The position numbers and the translations under genes are program-made. A stretch of DNA of 64,000 nucleotides from Nymphaea colorata (lineage: Eukaryota > Streptophyta > Magnoliopsida > Nymphaeales > Nymphaeaceae), in the NCBI RefSeq assembly GCF_008831285.2, contig NC_045138.2, positions 36,819,115 through 36,883,114 of the forward strand. The letters run 5' to 3'. The notes under the pieces were generated by a model that saw nothing but the letters and a program-made list of their open reading frames with translations, was not told the origin of the DNA and searched no databases. This document shows positions 11,691 to 25,877 of this stretch, in pieces; the first letter of the stretch is position 1; each line of letters starts with the position of its first letter.

Positions 11691-14600
11691 TCTGAGGAGC
11701 GTCTGGTCTCAATCCTCTTGCCGCAAACGAAAATACAGATGCAGATGAGAAAATTTGCTTCTATATAAAGAGGGAGGAGAAGATAGTTATACTGAAACTT
11801 GAAATTACTGTAAGGCAAGTTTTGAGATAAGTGATAAGTCCTTATTCTCCACAGTGAAAACAGGCTGGTCCTCTGTTGTTCTCTAGAATAAAAAACAGAT
11901 ATGTTGATGGGAGGGAGAGAGAACTACAGAGTTAGGATTACTAAGAAGGCACTTTTGGTGGGAGCGCGCTGCGCAACAGACTTGTTGGGATTAGCAGGAT
12001 GGCACTTTTGGTGGTTGACACTTCACATTCTGTACTTTTTATTCTGAGAACAAGAACCAGATGTGGCAAAGGCACCATAATACAAAATTAGAAGGATAAT
12101 CGATCATTCAGATGCAAAAAATCCTACTGCCAATTTCATCTCTGACTGCTTCACATTCTTGGAAATTGTTTTAAGGACAAAAACCTTACTTTTTAACTTG
12201 CCCAAATGGCCAGGAGAGTAACTCTCTACATTACTGCTCCTACTTACCCTTTTTTTAAAAGAATACTTTATTGCACTTTGCTTTAAATGATTGAATGCCA
12301 CTTGCAGCTCATTGTTTTTGTAGCCGCATCAGGAAGTGAGTAAATGGTTCAAAGTCTAAAAACTAACACATGTGGTTTAAAAACGATGAGGAAACCTTGA
12401 GTAAGTAAGAGGCTTTCTCTGTGGAAATTTGCTTCCAACAGTAATAACATAACAAGCTGAAGTTTTTTGTCGACATATATGAGGGCAAGGGCGAAAGAGA
12501 GAGAAAGACTTAAGAAAGGATGAAAATTCACCCAAGTAAATCATCAAACGGTTGATCTCAATTGAAAATTTATTGAGAGTTGGAGTTCTTTCTTGTTGGT
12601 AGAGCAAGCTTTACTGTCCAATGATGGAGATGGGATTGTCGGCACTGGAGGCACTGCACGTGATGTCAGCTGGGCGATGCCTTCTTTTCTTAAACCTCCA
12701 CGGCTGTTTAATAAATGAAAAGGATGGGACCGGCCAATCTTCGGCCAGCGGGCGGCCCCTTGGCGCGCATCTGCTGGGTCCAGGCACACAAAAGTAGTGC
12801 GCAGGGAACATGGTCCATTCTCGATTTCTTTAAAAAAAAAATACATATCATATAATTTTCAAAAAATTGGATTTATCTTATATAATTTTTTAAGAAGTTA
12901 ATATTTTAATTTTAGTTAAAAATTTAAAACTATAATTTGACCCCCTTAATAAAGATTGCAAGGTGTGGTTTGGTGATCGACTCTTGTAACACTTATATTC
13001 TACCGCAAAAGCTAGGCACATGCTACTCAAAAAAATATGTGTGCTGGCCGCCATTTTACCCGTGTTTGAACTTGATCGCAGTTATTGAGTCCATTTATCT
13101 CGGACACTCTGTCGAAGTGTTTTTAGAATCGGCTTTAATTATTTACCTATTCGAAGAATTAAATCAGCGGCAAGCCAACTCAATTCGGTGACCGGTTCAA
13201 TCGTACCACAAGTTCATTTTCAAATACTTTTTAAAATTTTTGTAAAAATATAAATCTTCCCACAATGTTTAATAATCAATGTTTTGCCTGATGACAACAC
13301 TAGTTGAGTGGACACTGAGTCGGACACGAGTAGTGTCTATAGAGTTAAGGTGTACTTAGTGCGGATATCGCTTTCGAAGATTGGGCATTTTCTCCATCGG
13401 ATAAACTTAAACATGGTTCCTTATGTATTCATCTGATATGCATCTAACCAGCATGAAAATGGTATTACTTATTTCACCAAATTATTTTTTTATAAAGAAT
13501 ATATAATGTAAATATTTGGTGTTAACACGAAAGCAGCTTTGTCCACTTAACAGCTTGGCATGAACACTTGAATTCTGGCTAGTGCTGATCAAATCTACCT
13601 TCTGCGAGTGATCAAATGTTGTCTTAAACTTGTAAGACACTTGAACAGGTTATATAATTTAAATATTTGGTTAAATGAGAGATACCCTTATAAAGGAAGT
13701 TTCCCATGAAATTATGAAAATGCCGCTCTAAAACGTGAGACCAAGCCTTTTCAATTTAACAATATCACATGGAAATGGCGTATTCCGTGACAGGGTGCCA
13801 CAGCATTGTGCAATCACGCTCCACAAGATATTATATATTTGGAAAATATTAACAAGTATATAATTTCTATGCTTTTTAAGTCAAGATCAATTCATGTCAT
13901 TCAGATTTTCGAATCTAAAAAATTGCATCTTCTAATAATATCGATACGAAAGATTTACCAAAAAACAACTGATTTGAGAGTCCTAATACAAAATTTGGAC
14001 ATTAAAATATTGCGGAATATCTACCATTTAAAGCTTCGAATGTGGATGGAGAGCGCTCGAAACGCTATCTTATTAAGGAATATCCATCGCCCGAAGTTTC
14101 TTGAAGACTGGTCTTTTGTAATTCTTTGCTTCATATTGTAGCTAAGCACAAACGGTGGCCAATTGCGAGCATTGGAGACAGTGAGGTGGGTTGGACTAAC
14201 AATATCGTTCTGACACGGAGCACATGCCACGTGAAGCGGTCCATTCATGAGAATTTTATACTCAATAAAACATTAATCGCAGATCTCAAGTATCTTGGTA
14301 GCGACAATTTAAGCATCTTTTACTACTATATAAGCAAAATTGGAGAGGTTGTAATATATATATATATATTTATTTAGTGAATATCATTAAAAAAAAAAAG
14401 ATAGTTGGCTGGTATTCCACCGATTAATCACCTACGGTTCCATACTGTTATTAAATGAGAGAGAAATTCGGAAGGCAGAAATACAATAGATGCAAGAAAT
14501 GGTCGGCACTTGGTTGTTTTCTTGTTCGTCACTTCCAATTCATGAATTGTTAATGTTGGGTGAGCAAGATGTCCAATAAAAAGGTTGAAACTTCCCCTTT

Positions 14601-14802
14601 CCCCATCTTTTCAAAGGAACATGCATGATGCATTCTTTCGGTGTCTCCAGTCAGGCGCCACCACCATATATGCTTCACTTTGTATATTAGTGTATTTCTT
14701 TTTGGAAAATAGGAAGTTGATGTCCCAATAATTCAAATAGAAACTAAAACAAGTTCATTTGTTCAATATATTTGATATTATGATGTATAAAGCACTAGTT
14801 CC
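11691..14802. other. Gene-poor spacer, left part
   Basis: No gene is supported. The first part should hold the phytocyanin promoter and 5' leader. A GC-richer patch lies near 12610-12800, and the remainder is AT-rich with only short, composition-driven open frames. Confidence 0.5.
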
Positions 14803-14810
14803 ACAGGGGG

Positions 14811-15258
14811 TAAGGGTGAAGTACGAGCTTGAGTTTACGAGTTCAAGCCGAGTCATTTGCTTAATGAGTCGAGCTCGAGTTCATGAGTCGACTCATTTAA
14901 ATAATCGAGTTAAGTTCGAGCTCAACACATACTATCGAGTCGAGCTTCAGCCTTAATTGAGTTTGTCGAGCCTTAATCAAGTCGATATATTCAAACGAAT
15001 TACAAGTTTCTCGAGCTTTAATCGAGTCGAGCTGGAGCTCAACCCGTAATGATAAATATCAATTATATTCAAACGAGTTTGTTGTGCCTTAATCGAGTTG
15101 AGATCGAGTTGAACACGTAACTAATGAGTCGAGCTCAAACTGCTTCCATCAAGCTATTCTCAAGCTCGAGCTGAGTCAAGCTCGAGGTTTTATTAGTCGA
15201 GTCGAGCCAAGCTTGAAGTGACTGACTTGGGGCACGACTAGGCTCGTGTTCACCTCTA
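14811..15258. mobile_element. hAT-like non-autonomous element (TCGAGC-rich family)
   Basis: A 448-bp block dense in GAGTCGAGCTCGAG-type motifs. The left end reads TAAGGGTGAAGTACGAGC; the reverse complement of the right end reads TAGAGGTGAACACGAGC, an imperfect terminal inverted repeat. It is flanked by ACAGGGGG (14803-14810) and ATAGGGGG (15259-15266), an 8-bp target duplication with one mismatch, as expected for the hAT superfamily. It has no coding capacity. Confidence 0.75.
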
Positions 15259-15373
15259 ATAGGGGGTATGAAACCAAACCTACGGATCTATTCCCCATTA
15301 TGTAATTTCTTTTTTTCTTTGTTTCCATAAATCGAATAAGAGTTCATTTAATATAATGCAGAGGCAATGAAAA

Positions 15374-15376
<3 letters not shown>

Positions 15377-15445
<69 letters not shown>
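15377..15445. repeat. (AT)n microsatellite, about 34 units
   Basis: An uninterrupted AT dinucleotide tract of 69 bases preceded by seven A residues. Palindromic over its whole length, so it can form a cruciform. Confidence 0.97.
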
Positions 15446-15447
<2 letters not shown>

Positions 15448-16284
15448 GTGTCGATCAAAGTAGGAATCGAGATCACGAACAATCTAAGAAAGCGACAACC
15501 GTTTGATATTGTGGATCAATTAATAACACTGACATCAAACAGTTGTATTTTTCAAGATAAATGTCACCATGGGTTCTAGCAAATTTTGAATCACTTTCGC
15601 AAATGCATGGCATTTTGAAGTTGTGAACAGGATACTTTAGAAATCGAGACATTTCAGATGTAAGCAGGGGCGAAGCTAAACAGACTCTATTCGTTTAACA
15701 CTTTAACGAAGGAGACTCGTGCCTATGCGGCTATGTCCAAAGGATATTCAAACTATATACAACATATTGCTCTTTATTTATGAAATCGTAGATACCTATA
15801 TGTGGCACAAATTTTCTTCTAGAACCTTTGAGAAAACACCTTTTTGTAAAGGAAATTCATAAATAATATTTTCATTAATTTGGTAATTCCCACTTATGCA
15901 GACAGAGAGTAAACTAAGGAAAAAGGACAATCTATATACCGTGCTAATTAACCCACTTTCATAGCAGATTTTCATTTGCTTAAAGCAGTCATAGTGTAAT
16001 GAAATGACAGGCTGTCTCACGTTCTGATGATATATAATTTATCTGACGAACCAAACACGGTCATAGCTTTTCCCAATAACTTGTTTTTCTCTTTAATTTA
16101 CGTTTAAAATGTATCGGCTTTGTCGCGGAGTCATGGGACAATTTATTTGAAACAAGTTATCGACTGAAATAAAACTTACTTGGATGCAAGCATGTCTCAA
16201 GCTGAATGTATTGGTAGATGATGGTGTCTTGCTGTAAAGGGCAGAGTGCAACTCAAATTTGTAGGTTGAAGCTAAGTTAAATCA

Positions 16285-16316
<32 letters not shown>

Positions 16317-18523
16317 AATATGCAGCTGAAATTAACAACTCGCAAAATTAACTATTAGTTGATTGTTTCAAAAGTTTTTCTTACATGCGTCTATTTGTGA
16401 ATCATAGAAAGTGTTTTGATAGCTGAGTTCTTTGAAAGGGACACTTCACACGCAATGTTCCTCCTACCAAATGCCGTCATGGCCGCTTTACATGCATCTA
16501 TTTGTAAATCATTCGTTATATTGATTAAATTAATTATTTACATCAATGCATGTTTAATGGTGTTCATATTTTATGTTATTTAGTGAGACATTTCAACTAG
16601 TTCGTCCTAGTAGGATGGACTCCATTTTTTTTAGTGGTGTTTGATGGTTTTGAATTTGTATTGTAAAATTAAAATTCTATAAATAAAATTTCACCTCAGA
16701 TTAAAACTGGAATGACAATTCTTTCCCTGATAGTATAGAATTTTATATTTCAAAATTGAAAATGACGTGTTTTATAAAACAAGAATTAAAATTGCATAGT
16801 TGATTAATTAAAACATTAATTGTGGCATGGAATGTGCTATAGAAAGAGATGAAAAACTTCTAAAATTTTGAATCATAATTTTACTGCTATGGTGCAATCT
16901 AGAATTTTGGTTTGAGAATGAGCCTATAATTTGAGAATCAAAATTATTTGTTTGATTACACGATTTCCATTTAATCAAAATTGATATTTTAATTATATGA
17001 CTCTACAATTCCGGCCTCATCATGGCAAAACCCACTTTTAGCGCTAAAATTTGGTTTGTGCTTTTTTTTTTTTTAATGAAACGATATTTAGTTTTAGTGG
17101 TTTTACCAAGCTGAAGAGGCATTTAGTTTTGTGATTTTTTTGTAAAAATCGTGTATTTTTCATGAGTTTTTAACAATTTGTTTTTATATATTTCAATGTT
17201 ACACTCAAAATGCAGTTTTTTACGAATAACGTGCAAAAGAGACCATGTTATTCACTTCCCTTTCAGAAACCAGGTTTTACTGAACTCAACTTTTACATCA
17301 TCCAAACACATCATAAACTTGATTTCCGATTTTGCCTCCAACATTTGGTTTTGCACTGTCATCTAAATATCACCTAAGTTTAAACCAATATTTTAAAAAG
17401 TTAGGAAAACATAGTTATTTTTTTATTCAACCGCAGGGGAAGGTAGGTGTGACTACCATGTGGGCAGTTGCCCACATAGACGCACAACAATTCTTGTTTT
17501 TATAGTTGTTATTTTAGGCAAATTTTATTCATTTATGTATTGGTGCTATTTAATTAAACATTTTATAATCAATGCCACTTATTTAGGAATCTCTTGCTTT
17601 GCCCCTGGGATTCAACCTTATAGAGAAAGAATGGATAACTTCTTGCAAACTTTGTTCTACAAAATTCATAGGAATGGATACAAAATTCATGTGTAGTTAA
17701 AGTCCATAGCTACAAATAATGTTTCAGAATTTTAAACAGCGAAGTTTATTAAAAAAAATTAACAATAATGAAAAAATAAAATAACTAACCTCAAGAAATA
17801 AGTAGATTTGTAATAAAAAAAAAAACTATTTTGACTTAAAAGAATGAAACAGTGAAAAAAACATGTTAAAAATGCTTTAAAAACGTGTTTTTTCGTAAAA
17901 AAAATACATGTTTTTTAGTTTTAAAGGGCTATTTAATTTATTATGTTTTTTTGAAAAATACACGTTTTCTGTTGTGAATATGGCTTAAACATAGCTTGAA
18001 TGACATTCAAAATTTTTATCCTACAAATTGAAGCTGGATATACTTTTAAAACTGAGCACTATGGCACGGGACTTAAGAACAGACAGTCACATGCCTCCTG
18101 TGTGACACAAGAGCACAGGAGTTGGCCTCCAAAGAACCTTTACCAAGTCGCGAAGAGGGAAAAAAAGAAAAAAACAATACTTACAGCCATCAAGTCAGCA
18201 AACGTAAGACCGAGAATAGAGATAATATTTCGAAACCAATGGATAAAGTGCAGAAAATAATTTTGAGAGGAAATGAGGCTTGCATGGGAACAATTTCCCG
18301 AAAAAGGAAAATCTAGAATTAGGGTAGAGTCGTGGACGTCATATGAAATTTCCCATCATTCAGCACTGCAACAATTAGTACTTATTCTCGAACCGAATCC
18401 GACGCGCCGTTCGACCCTTTTTCCTCTTTCCGCCGCAGCTTTGCCTGGCTGCGTATCGGCTGCGAGGGAAAAGGAGGAAGAGGAAAAAAAAGGGAGGGAA
18501 AACCCTGAAGAAATTCCAAGGAA
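15446..18523. other. Gene-poor spacer, right part, with cap methyltransferase 5' leader
   Basis: Very AT-rich with no supported gene. A short CAGGGGCGAAGCTA motif near 15666 resembles the end of a CAGGGGCGGAG-type plant element, but no partner end was found. A compound (AT)n(GT)n tract lies at about 16285-16317. Around 17255-17375 there is weak similarity (CATCCAAACA, TTTTGCCTCCAA) to the small element at 24061. The last ~170 bases turn GC- and purine-rich (AAGGAGGAAGAGG) and are the likely 5' leader of the cap methyltransferase gene. Confidence 0.5.
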
Positions 18524-21500
18524 ATGAAGCGTGGTTTCGAGAGGTCTCCATCGGCTTCGGTCGATCCCTCTCAGCCGAGAAGACGTCTGCTCTCTCAAAA
18601 CGGTCAGTTTAGCTATTTTTCCTGTTCTCTCTCGTGGGACGTTCTTTGCTTAGCCTCTTGTCGTGGCTCTTGAAATGGAGGAATTCAATTGGTCGTTTGA
18701 AGAGCCCTAATTTTGGGCTCGTGATTGGTTCTGAAATGGGTTTGTTTTTTTTCTTTTGTGTTGATTTGCCTTGCCGCAGAAGAGTCGGAGTTCTATGACG
18801 ACGACGAGAGCACCAAGAATCTGGCGCGGAAGGTCGCCGATCACTATAGTGCCCGCACGAACCAAACGCTCGAGGAGCGTGAGGCCAGTCCAATCATCCA
18901 CCTCAAGAAGCTCAACAACTGGGTATCAACAATTTCTCTATTTCTCTCTTCGGTGTTTCCAATTTGGTGTTATCTTGTTCTCCTCTTATTGGTCTTTCTT
19001 GCAGATAAAGAGCGTGCTGATTCATATATATGCTCGCAGGGGCGATTACGTTCTTGATCTTGCTTGTGGAAAGGTAAGATGCCTTACGTTCATGGTCTTA
19101 GTTTTTTCCTTTCTGAACTTGTTTGATTTGGAAGGTTAGTGGAAAGCGTAATTGGTGACTGTGTCGGAATGAACCAGCCTTTCGTGACATTTTTTTTATG
19201 ATATTTGATAGTACTGTTTATAATTATAGTGTAGAAGTCAGTAGAACCGCTGGAATTCTCACGCCTTTGTTCAATGTAACGGCTTCAGTACTGATTTTTT
19301 TGCACCGATGTCAACGTCTGGTTTGCTTTTCTCGCAATGGGTACCATAGTGTGGACGAGAAGTGAAACAGTATCTAACTGGTCATAGGCGGGAAATCTAC
19401 TGGTTTTTCATTGTGATTTAAAACAATGGCAGGAGTCTGGAAACCACCCATTGTGCGCCGTGCGAACAATTATCTGTGGATATTGTTTGAATCCTGGTTC
19501 TTGTTTTGTTGATGTGTTTTATGAGCGGGTGCTCCTGTAACGATGTCATTACTCAATTTAGCCGACGGACAAAAAGTATGCCCGATATCTTGTAGAAAAT
19601 TGGATAATATAGTCAAATATTTGATGATGAGGTTTTATTAACTTGTTTTCGTCTCCTTATTTAATTTGAACGTCCACAGGGTGGTGACCTCATTAAATGG
19701 GATAAGGCAAGGATTGGATATTATGTTGGTATTGACATTGCTGAAGGATCGGTAATCATCACATACTCTTTATCCAAGTTCTTCCTTGTTTAGTTTATAG
19801 TTTAGGCACATGAATATGATATATACAAGGGTCTAAGACCTTTTTACTTGAGTATTCAAACATATATTTCCTTTCAATTAAAATATCATGTACCTTGAAT
19901 ACAACTTTTTTTTTACTCTTTGATGCTGGAACTTTTGTAGTGCTAAACTTTTCAAAAATACTTTTTCCCACCTTTTTTGTAAAGCTATAATTTTATCTGG
20001 TTAGGTTAGAGCTGCACTGCTCATACTACATAATCCTTGGAGTGTGTCATGTACGGTGAACTTCTGGAGAAGTAAAGTTTTGCATAGGAAAGCTGTTCAA
20101 TCAATAGGTATTTTAGATTCTTTCAACATATCAGACTCATTGTAGTTTACCTTTTCTTCTGCTTTTAAATCCAGATTGAGGATTGCAGGACACGCTATAA
20201 TGGTGATGCTGATCAAAATATGCGCAGAAAGAAAGTCTCCTTCCCTGCTCGTCTCATCTGTGGAGATTGCTTTGAGGTTGTTGAATTTATGATGCTCTGG
20301 AGTGGATCCTTGACATGATTCCCAGTTTTGTATGACGTGGTCATGAACATAGTCATACATCTAAGCAGGATCTGAAAATCTTGTGAACGTACTGCAAGAT
20401 ATTGAAACAATATGGAATTCAAATAATTTTCAATAGCATCCTGATAATCTCATGATATTATCAAAACAGATTCGTTCATTCATGTGACAGCTTCCCCCTT
20501 TCCTATCTTTTTCTTTTTCCCCAGGTTTCTCTATCCTTTTCATTTGTTGACGGTTTTTAACTGCCGAGATTTTCATAGGGTCTATTAGAAAACCATTACC
20601 ATAATGAGATTTTGCCTCACCGAGATGTAGCAACCAAATGTATATGACTATGCTTACAAACATGCAATTGCAAAAAATTGACTTGCTAGTTTTCTGATGG
20701 GCATGTTTGATTTGGCATCTTACATGAAAGAACTGAGATGTTTTCCTCCTTTTGGAATGTTCAGTACTGTTTTCCATTCAACCTGATAAGTTCATGAGTT
20801 AACTATTTATGGCACACCATAATTTTATAGCTTAATATGGCCTTCTTTTTAAATATTCTCTACGAATGATGCCTACAAGTCCATGTGGTTTTTGTTTTGA
20901 GTTGGCTTTGATCATCTTTAAGATATTCATGTGGTGTTTTCAAACCTCAGGTGGATCTCTGCAGAGTCTTACGAGATGATGCACCATTTGACATTTGCAG
21001 TTGCCAGGTAAGTGTTAAATTTAACAGGCAAATGTTTTTCCTCAACATGAAAAGTTTTACGTGGGCTATTCTGTGCATGTTTTACTACCATTAGGTTGTT
21101 TCCATGATTAATATTTTACTGAAACAGTAAATAGTTGTGCTGGAGTGTGAGTGTAGAAAAGTGGCTTGTCTTGGTTCTTTGAGGATAATCTTCACTTTTT
21201 TGAGGTCCAGGGTAGTTTGTCATATCAAATGAAATGTGTTGTTGAGATATTATCATGATGTAAAGAGTTTCAGCATTGACTATGAAAGAAAGTAACTGTT
21301 GGACTTTCCCTTTAATTGATGCAGTCTCCCCAGGGTTGGCCTCTCAATTCTTGGGTTTGCCTTGCATATTGATTTGCCTTGCATATTGATATTAACTTTT
21401 TTATTATGGTTGCTTTGGTCTTGAAAAATGGGTTTTTTTCCGTAATAAACTTAGTGTTTGAAAATTTAGATGTTGTGCTTTTTGATGATTGTCCGAGGTT

Positions 21501-24500
21501 TCATGATAGAGGTATACCTCTTGGGATTGCTGGTATCTGAAGCTCTGAATACCCAATTAGCATAGCTATTTAGTGCACCAAAAAATGTTTGTTAGTTTGG
21601 AAAATGGAAGGTTCCCCTAGCTTCATGTTTAAATTATTCATGATCAGGTTAGATGCTTGTCAATCATCTAGTTAATTTTCAGGTTTTTCCTCCTAGGTGA
21701 ACTCTTTGAGATTGTGGATTTTCAAGCAATAGCTAAACCATAGCTCCTTCGTGCACCAAAGAAATGATTTTGTTTCGGAAATCAAATTCACCTATTCATA
21801 TGCTTGGAGAATGCATATACAGGTTTATGTTTGTAACTGATTTACTTTATTTTCGTTTGGCCCTTACTATTGTTTATGTTCTGAGTCATGATTTTTTTGG
21901 GATTTTATATAGCCTACCTCATTCCATTGCATATTTAATTTTTTGGAATGGAAAGTGAATTGTGAAACTATTTTTTCCATATAATTTATTACTTTGTCTT
22001 GTGAATTTGTAGTTTGCATTGCATTATTCATGGTCTAATGAGGCGCGTGCACGACGGGCCTTGGAAAATGTGGCTGCGTTACTTCGCCCCGGAGGTGTAT
22101 TTATAGGAACTATGCCAGATGCAAATGTCATAATAAAAAAACTCCGAGAAGGTACTATTTTTATTTGTAGTTTAGTCATGCTTAACAGAATCTTTCATCG
22201 AAGGATAGGTTCATGAGATGGGGCCTGAGGAAATGTAGAAGTTAATCACAAGTGATTCAGAACTAATTGCCAATGTATTTATTTGTGCAGCTGAGGGGCT
22301 AACATTTGGAAATAGTGTATATTGGATTACTTTTGATGATATCTATGCAAAAAAGGTTTGAGATAAATTCACTGTTATGATATACTAATCAGTTCGTACT
22401 TGAGTTCTTCCATGACCTTAATTGCTTATGTGCTGCTTTGTGTAGAAATTCAGGTCCTCAAGTCCTTTTGGCGTCAAGTACCAATTCCATTTAGAGGTAT
22501 TTGAGGAGGAAATCATTTTCTTCATTCCTAAACCCATTGATGCATATTTAATTATTATTTCACATGCTTTCTTTTCTGAAAGAAAGTCTCCGATGCATCG
22601 AGGCATGTTACTTCTAATAAATGTTTAAACCTGTATGTCCTACAAACTTAGGACTGTATCTTACTATTGTTTTTTCTATGACATATTTTGATCTGTGATG
22701 CTATTAAAATATAGATCAGGACTGCATCAAAATGGTGATATGTTTAACTCATTACTGCCCCAACTTACGAAACTTTTATGTTTTCACATGTTAAAATAAC
22801 TTCATGAGCTGATTTTGTTATTATAGAACTCAGAATACACACACACACACAAACTTGTATGTATGTATCTATCTGTGTAGTGTACGTAGGTTATGCAGCA
22901 GAGCTTATCCACTATTCAACTTGTTTCTTTCAGAAATATTAGGTGAGAATCTGATAATGGATGATGTAGGGGTGATACCAGAGGCATTATGTAAATTGTA
23001 AAGTGAGCGAGCGAGCTTATTTTTGTTGGAGGTGGTACAGGTGACGAAATGCTTAGATTTAGTGTTAGGTCCAAAGCAGAGAAATTGAAGATTGATGCCT
23101 GATGAAGAAGGTCGGATGATGCTGATGCTGATGCATGATGTTATACTTTAAGTAACATACACTGTGTCGTGAAGGCACGAGTTGTAAAGTCAAATTTCAA
23201 TTTATTTGGAACGGTCTCATGGATTTTGATGGGAAGATTGTAAAGTTCTGGAAGCAGTGAGGTTCCAATTCTATAATCACATTATAGATAAGAGTCCTGG
23301 TTAGTTTTAATCACCAGCAATCTGGAATACTGCCATATTCTGTTAGATGGAGGCATTGTCTTCCAGTGGTCATTTGTCATTCATTAGTAATTTAAAGAGA
23401 TGCTGCCTGAGTAATGAGGACAAGCTTCATGTCAGATGAAAATTGTTGGTAATATCATAATAGTTTGTCATAGATATCTTAACTATTAGCATTACTTTTA
23501 AGGAGTTTGATTTCCAAAAGCGAAAAAGTTTGATGGTTTGACAATTTTGTTCCTTTTGATTTCTGGGAGTTACTTCCAGGATGTAGTTCTCGAAGGATTA
23601 TGGTCAAATCGGTTTTCTTGTCCTTTTTTTTAAGAAAAATTGCTTGATAGGGTCTCTACGTCACTAACTGGATGCAATATTTCTACAGGATGCTGTTGAT
23701 TGTCCAGAATGGATTGTTCCCTTCCACATTTTCAAGTCTTTAGCAGAAGAGGTCTGCTTCATCTATTTTTAGCTTGTACCTTTGGTTCTGCATAATGAAT
23801 TACCTCATGATTCTCACTTGCTTTTATTGAGTTATTTTGCTCATAGATCAACTTATATTGGGTATGCTGTTGCTGTTACAAATACAAGGCACTCTTTTTA
23901 CGTCTTTCTTTTACTGTTTATGCTGCTTCAGGCAAAAGATACCGTTCCATGATAGATAACATTTAGGTACCGGTGGATGGCTCACTAAGAAAAATGGTTT
24001 TGTGAAAACTAGTTTTTTCAAAAATTGTTTTCTTAACCAGTTTTAAAAAAAAACTGGTTTGTGTGTTTGGATAATAGAACCAAAGCACATTTTTTTGTGA
24101 ACAACCTGGGGGTGCCAGGTCATTCACTCCCTTCTGAAAAATGGTTTTTGCCAAAATTGAGTTTTTGCAAAACTCATTTTGCATGTCATCCAAATGCTCA
24201 TGAAATGGTTTTTTGGAAGCAAAATCATTTTTTGCCTCCAAAAATGAGTTTCCAGGTGTCATCCAAACACCCTTTTGACCTTTTTTGTATGTATTTTATT
24301 TATTTGCTAATTTAGTTTTCATTTGCAGTATGGTTTTGATATTATCCTGGCAAAGAATTCCCATGAGTTCGTCCATGAGTACTTGAAAAAACCTGAATTT
24401 GCAGAACTCATGCAGAGACTGGGAGCTTTAGGTGATGGATCCGATGATCAAAGTGAGTTAATATTAGCCTATCTGACTTTCTTTTCTTCTGAAACTGGAC

Positions 24501-25477
24501 TCATTTTGTGATGGCCTGTGGTTGCATCTCCACTTTTGTGACCTGCAGGTACATTATCGGCTGACGAATGGGAAGTGGCGTATTTATATCTTGCATTCGT
24601 GTTGAGAAAGGTAATTCCTTTGAAGGTTGATTGGGTTTTCAGACAAGCCATTTAACCTTGAAAGATGATATGTATAGCAGAAGCTCAACTTTCAAAAAAC
24701 TGAAAATATGGTTCAGACACGTGTTCATGCTACTTGAGGACTATGATGACCGTCCTGTAGAAAATGGGTCCGACCTCCCTCTGTTGCGTCAGATTTCAGT
24801 GGAAAACGGTTGTGTGTTTGCCAAAAATAGTGTACAACTGTATACCAATAGAGTTCCACTTTTTGCAGAAAAGCGTTTCTTTCTGTGAGAAAAGTAGCCA
24901 TGGATATTTGATAAATGTCTTTTCCCATGTATTTCCACATAAATAGAGCAGGTTGCCTTGCAGCACATAAATTTCTCCTTACCAACTTTGTCATGGGCTT
25001 TTGTCGGTTGTGCTGGTATAGCACATGCAATTAGTGTGCTGAAAATCTTCTCAGTTGTGTCGACCTTGTTAAAGCGTGATAATATGATACTTGTACTGGT
25101 GATGGTGGATTTGGTACTTGGGTTGCTCGTAGAAACTAGGCTTGTTAAAAGCGTGAGAGGTTCATTGTTTGTTGATGGATCTGTAGGTTGCTTGAGATTA
25201 AAAACCTTTTCCTGCTCGATTTGAAAGTGGAATGGCTTCTTTTTTGGCATATAAAAACTGAAATATACTCCCTCTTTGCCTGCAATCTAGCTATTGTACT
25301 CTTCGTTGTTCAATTTGCAGTTATTTGATGCCTTGAAGGATTCTGTAAATCTGAGCTTGTTTGCCTTGTTTGTCTCAGCGTGGGAAGCCGGATATGCAGC
25401 CAAAGACTAACCGAAGAAACAAGGTTCGCACGCAGATCTCAAAGGATGATATATTGTATGTTGGCGGGGGATCCTGA
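18524..25477 (+). CDS. mRNA cap guanine-N7 methyltransferase
   Basis: Thirteen exons: 18524-18602, 18780-18922, 19005-19073, 19680-19751, 20175-20276, 20951-21007, 22013-22151, 22291-22355, 22446-22496, 23689-23751, 24329-24452, 24549-24610 and 25379-25477. They give 374 aa in one frame with GT-AG borders; Arabidopsis mRNA cap methyltransferase 1 is of similar length. The enzyme transfers a methyl group from S-adenosylmethionine to N7 of the 5' cap guanine in the nucleus. Visible family motifs: LNNWIKSVLI (71-80), AdoMet motif I DLACGKGGD (92-100) split between exons 3 and 4, GIDIAEGS, ICGDCFE, the cap-binding block FALHYSWS, LLRPGGVFIGTMPD, FGNSVYWITFDD and DCPEWIVPFHIF. The ATG has AAA upstream and starts MKRGFERSP. 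The C-terminus (residues from NRRNK on) is basic and poorly conserved. AATAAA at 25787-25792 is a possible polyadenylation signal about 310 bases after the stop. Confidence 0.95.
24061..24272. mobile_element. Small inverted-repeat element (MITE-like) in cap methyltransferase intron 10
   Basis: A 212-bp non-coding block. The left end reads GTGTGTTTGGATAA; the reverse complement of the right end reads GGGTGTTTGGATGA. TTT lies on both sides (24058-24060 and 24273-24275), a possible 3-bp target duplication as in PIF/Harbinger-type elements, though T-rich context makes that weak. Sequence near 17255-17375 looks like a diverged relative. Confidence 0.5.
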
Positions 25478-25835
25478 ATGAAGGACTGCTTGTTCTGTAA
25501 AAGTTTCCTGAACGGACCCTCATCTGGTTGGCCAAAATCTAACCTCATGGTTGGCCAGTTGCGCAAACTACTAACAGTCTTTGTCGGCCTTAAAAAGGTG
25601 ACGACACGGCAGAGTTGTACGTCAAGTTATTTACCTTCATGTATCGGCGGCTGGAAATAGATGGTCGTCGGCGGCTGGAAATAGATGGTCGTCGCAGCAC
25701 TAAATGGTGCTTGAGATGCTTTTGGGGCTGTGTAAATGACAGTTTTGAACATATGATCTCTTGAAAATGCTTACAAAAGCGTACCTAATAAAAAAAGGAA
25801 AAATTCTTGGACGCAGCGTGAAAACACGTACACCC

Positions 25836-25877
<42 letters not shown>

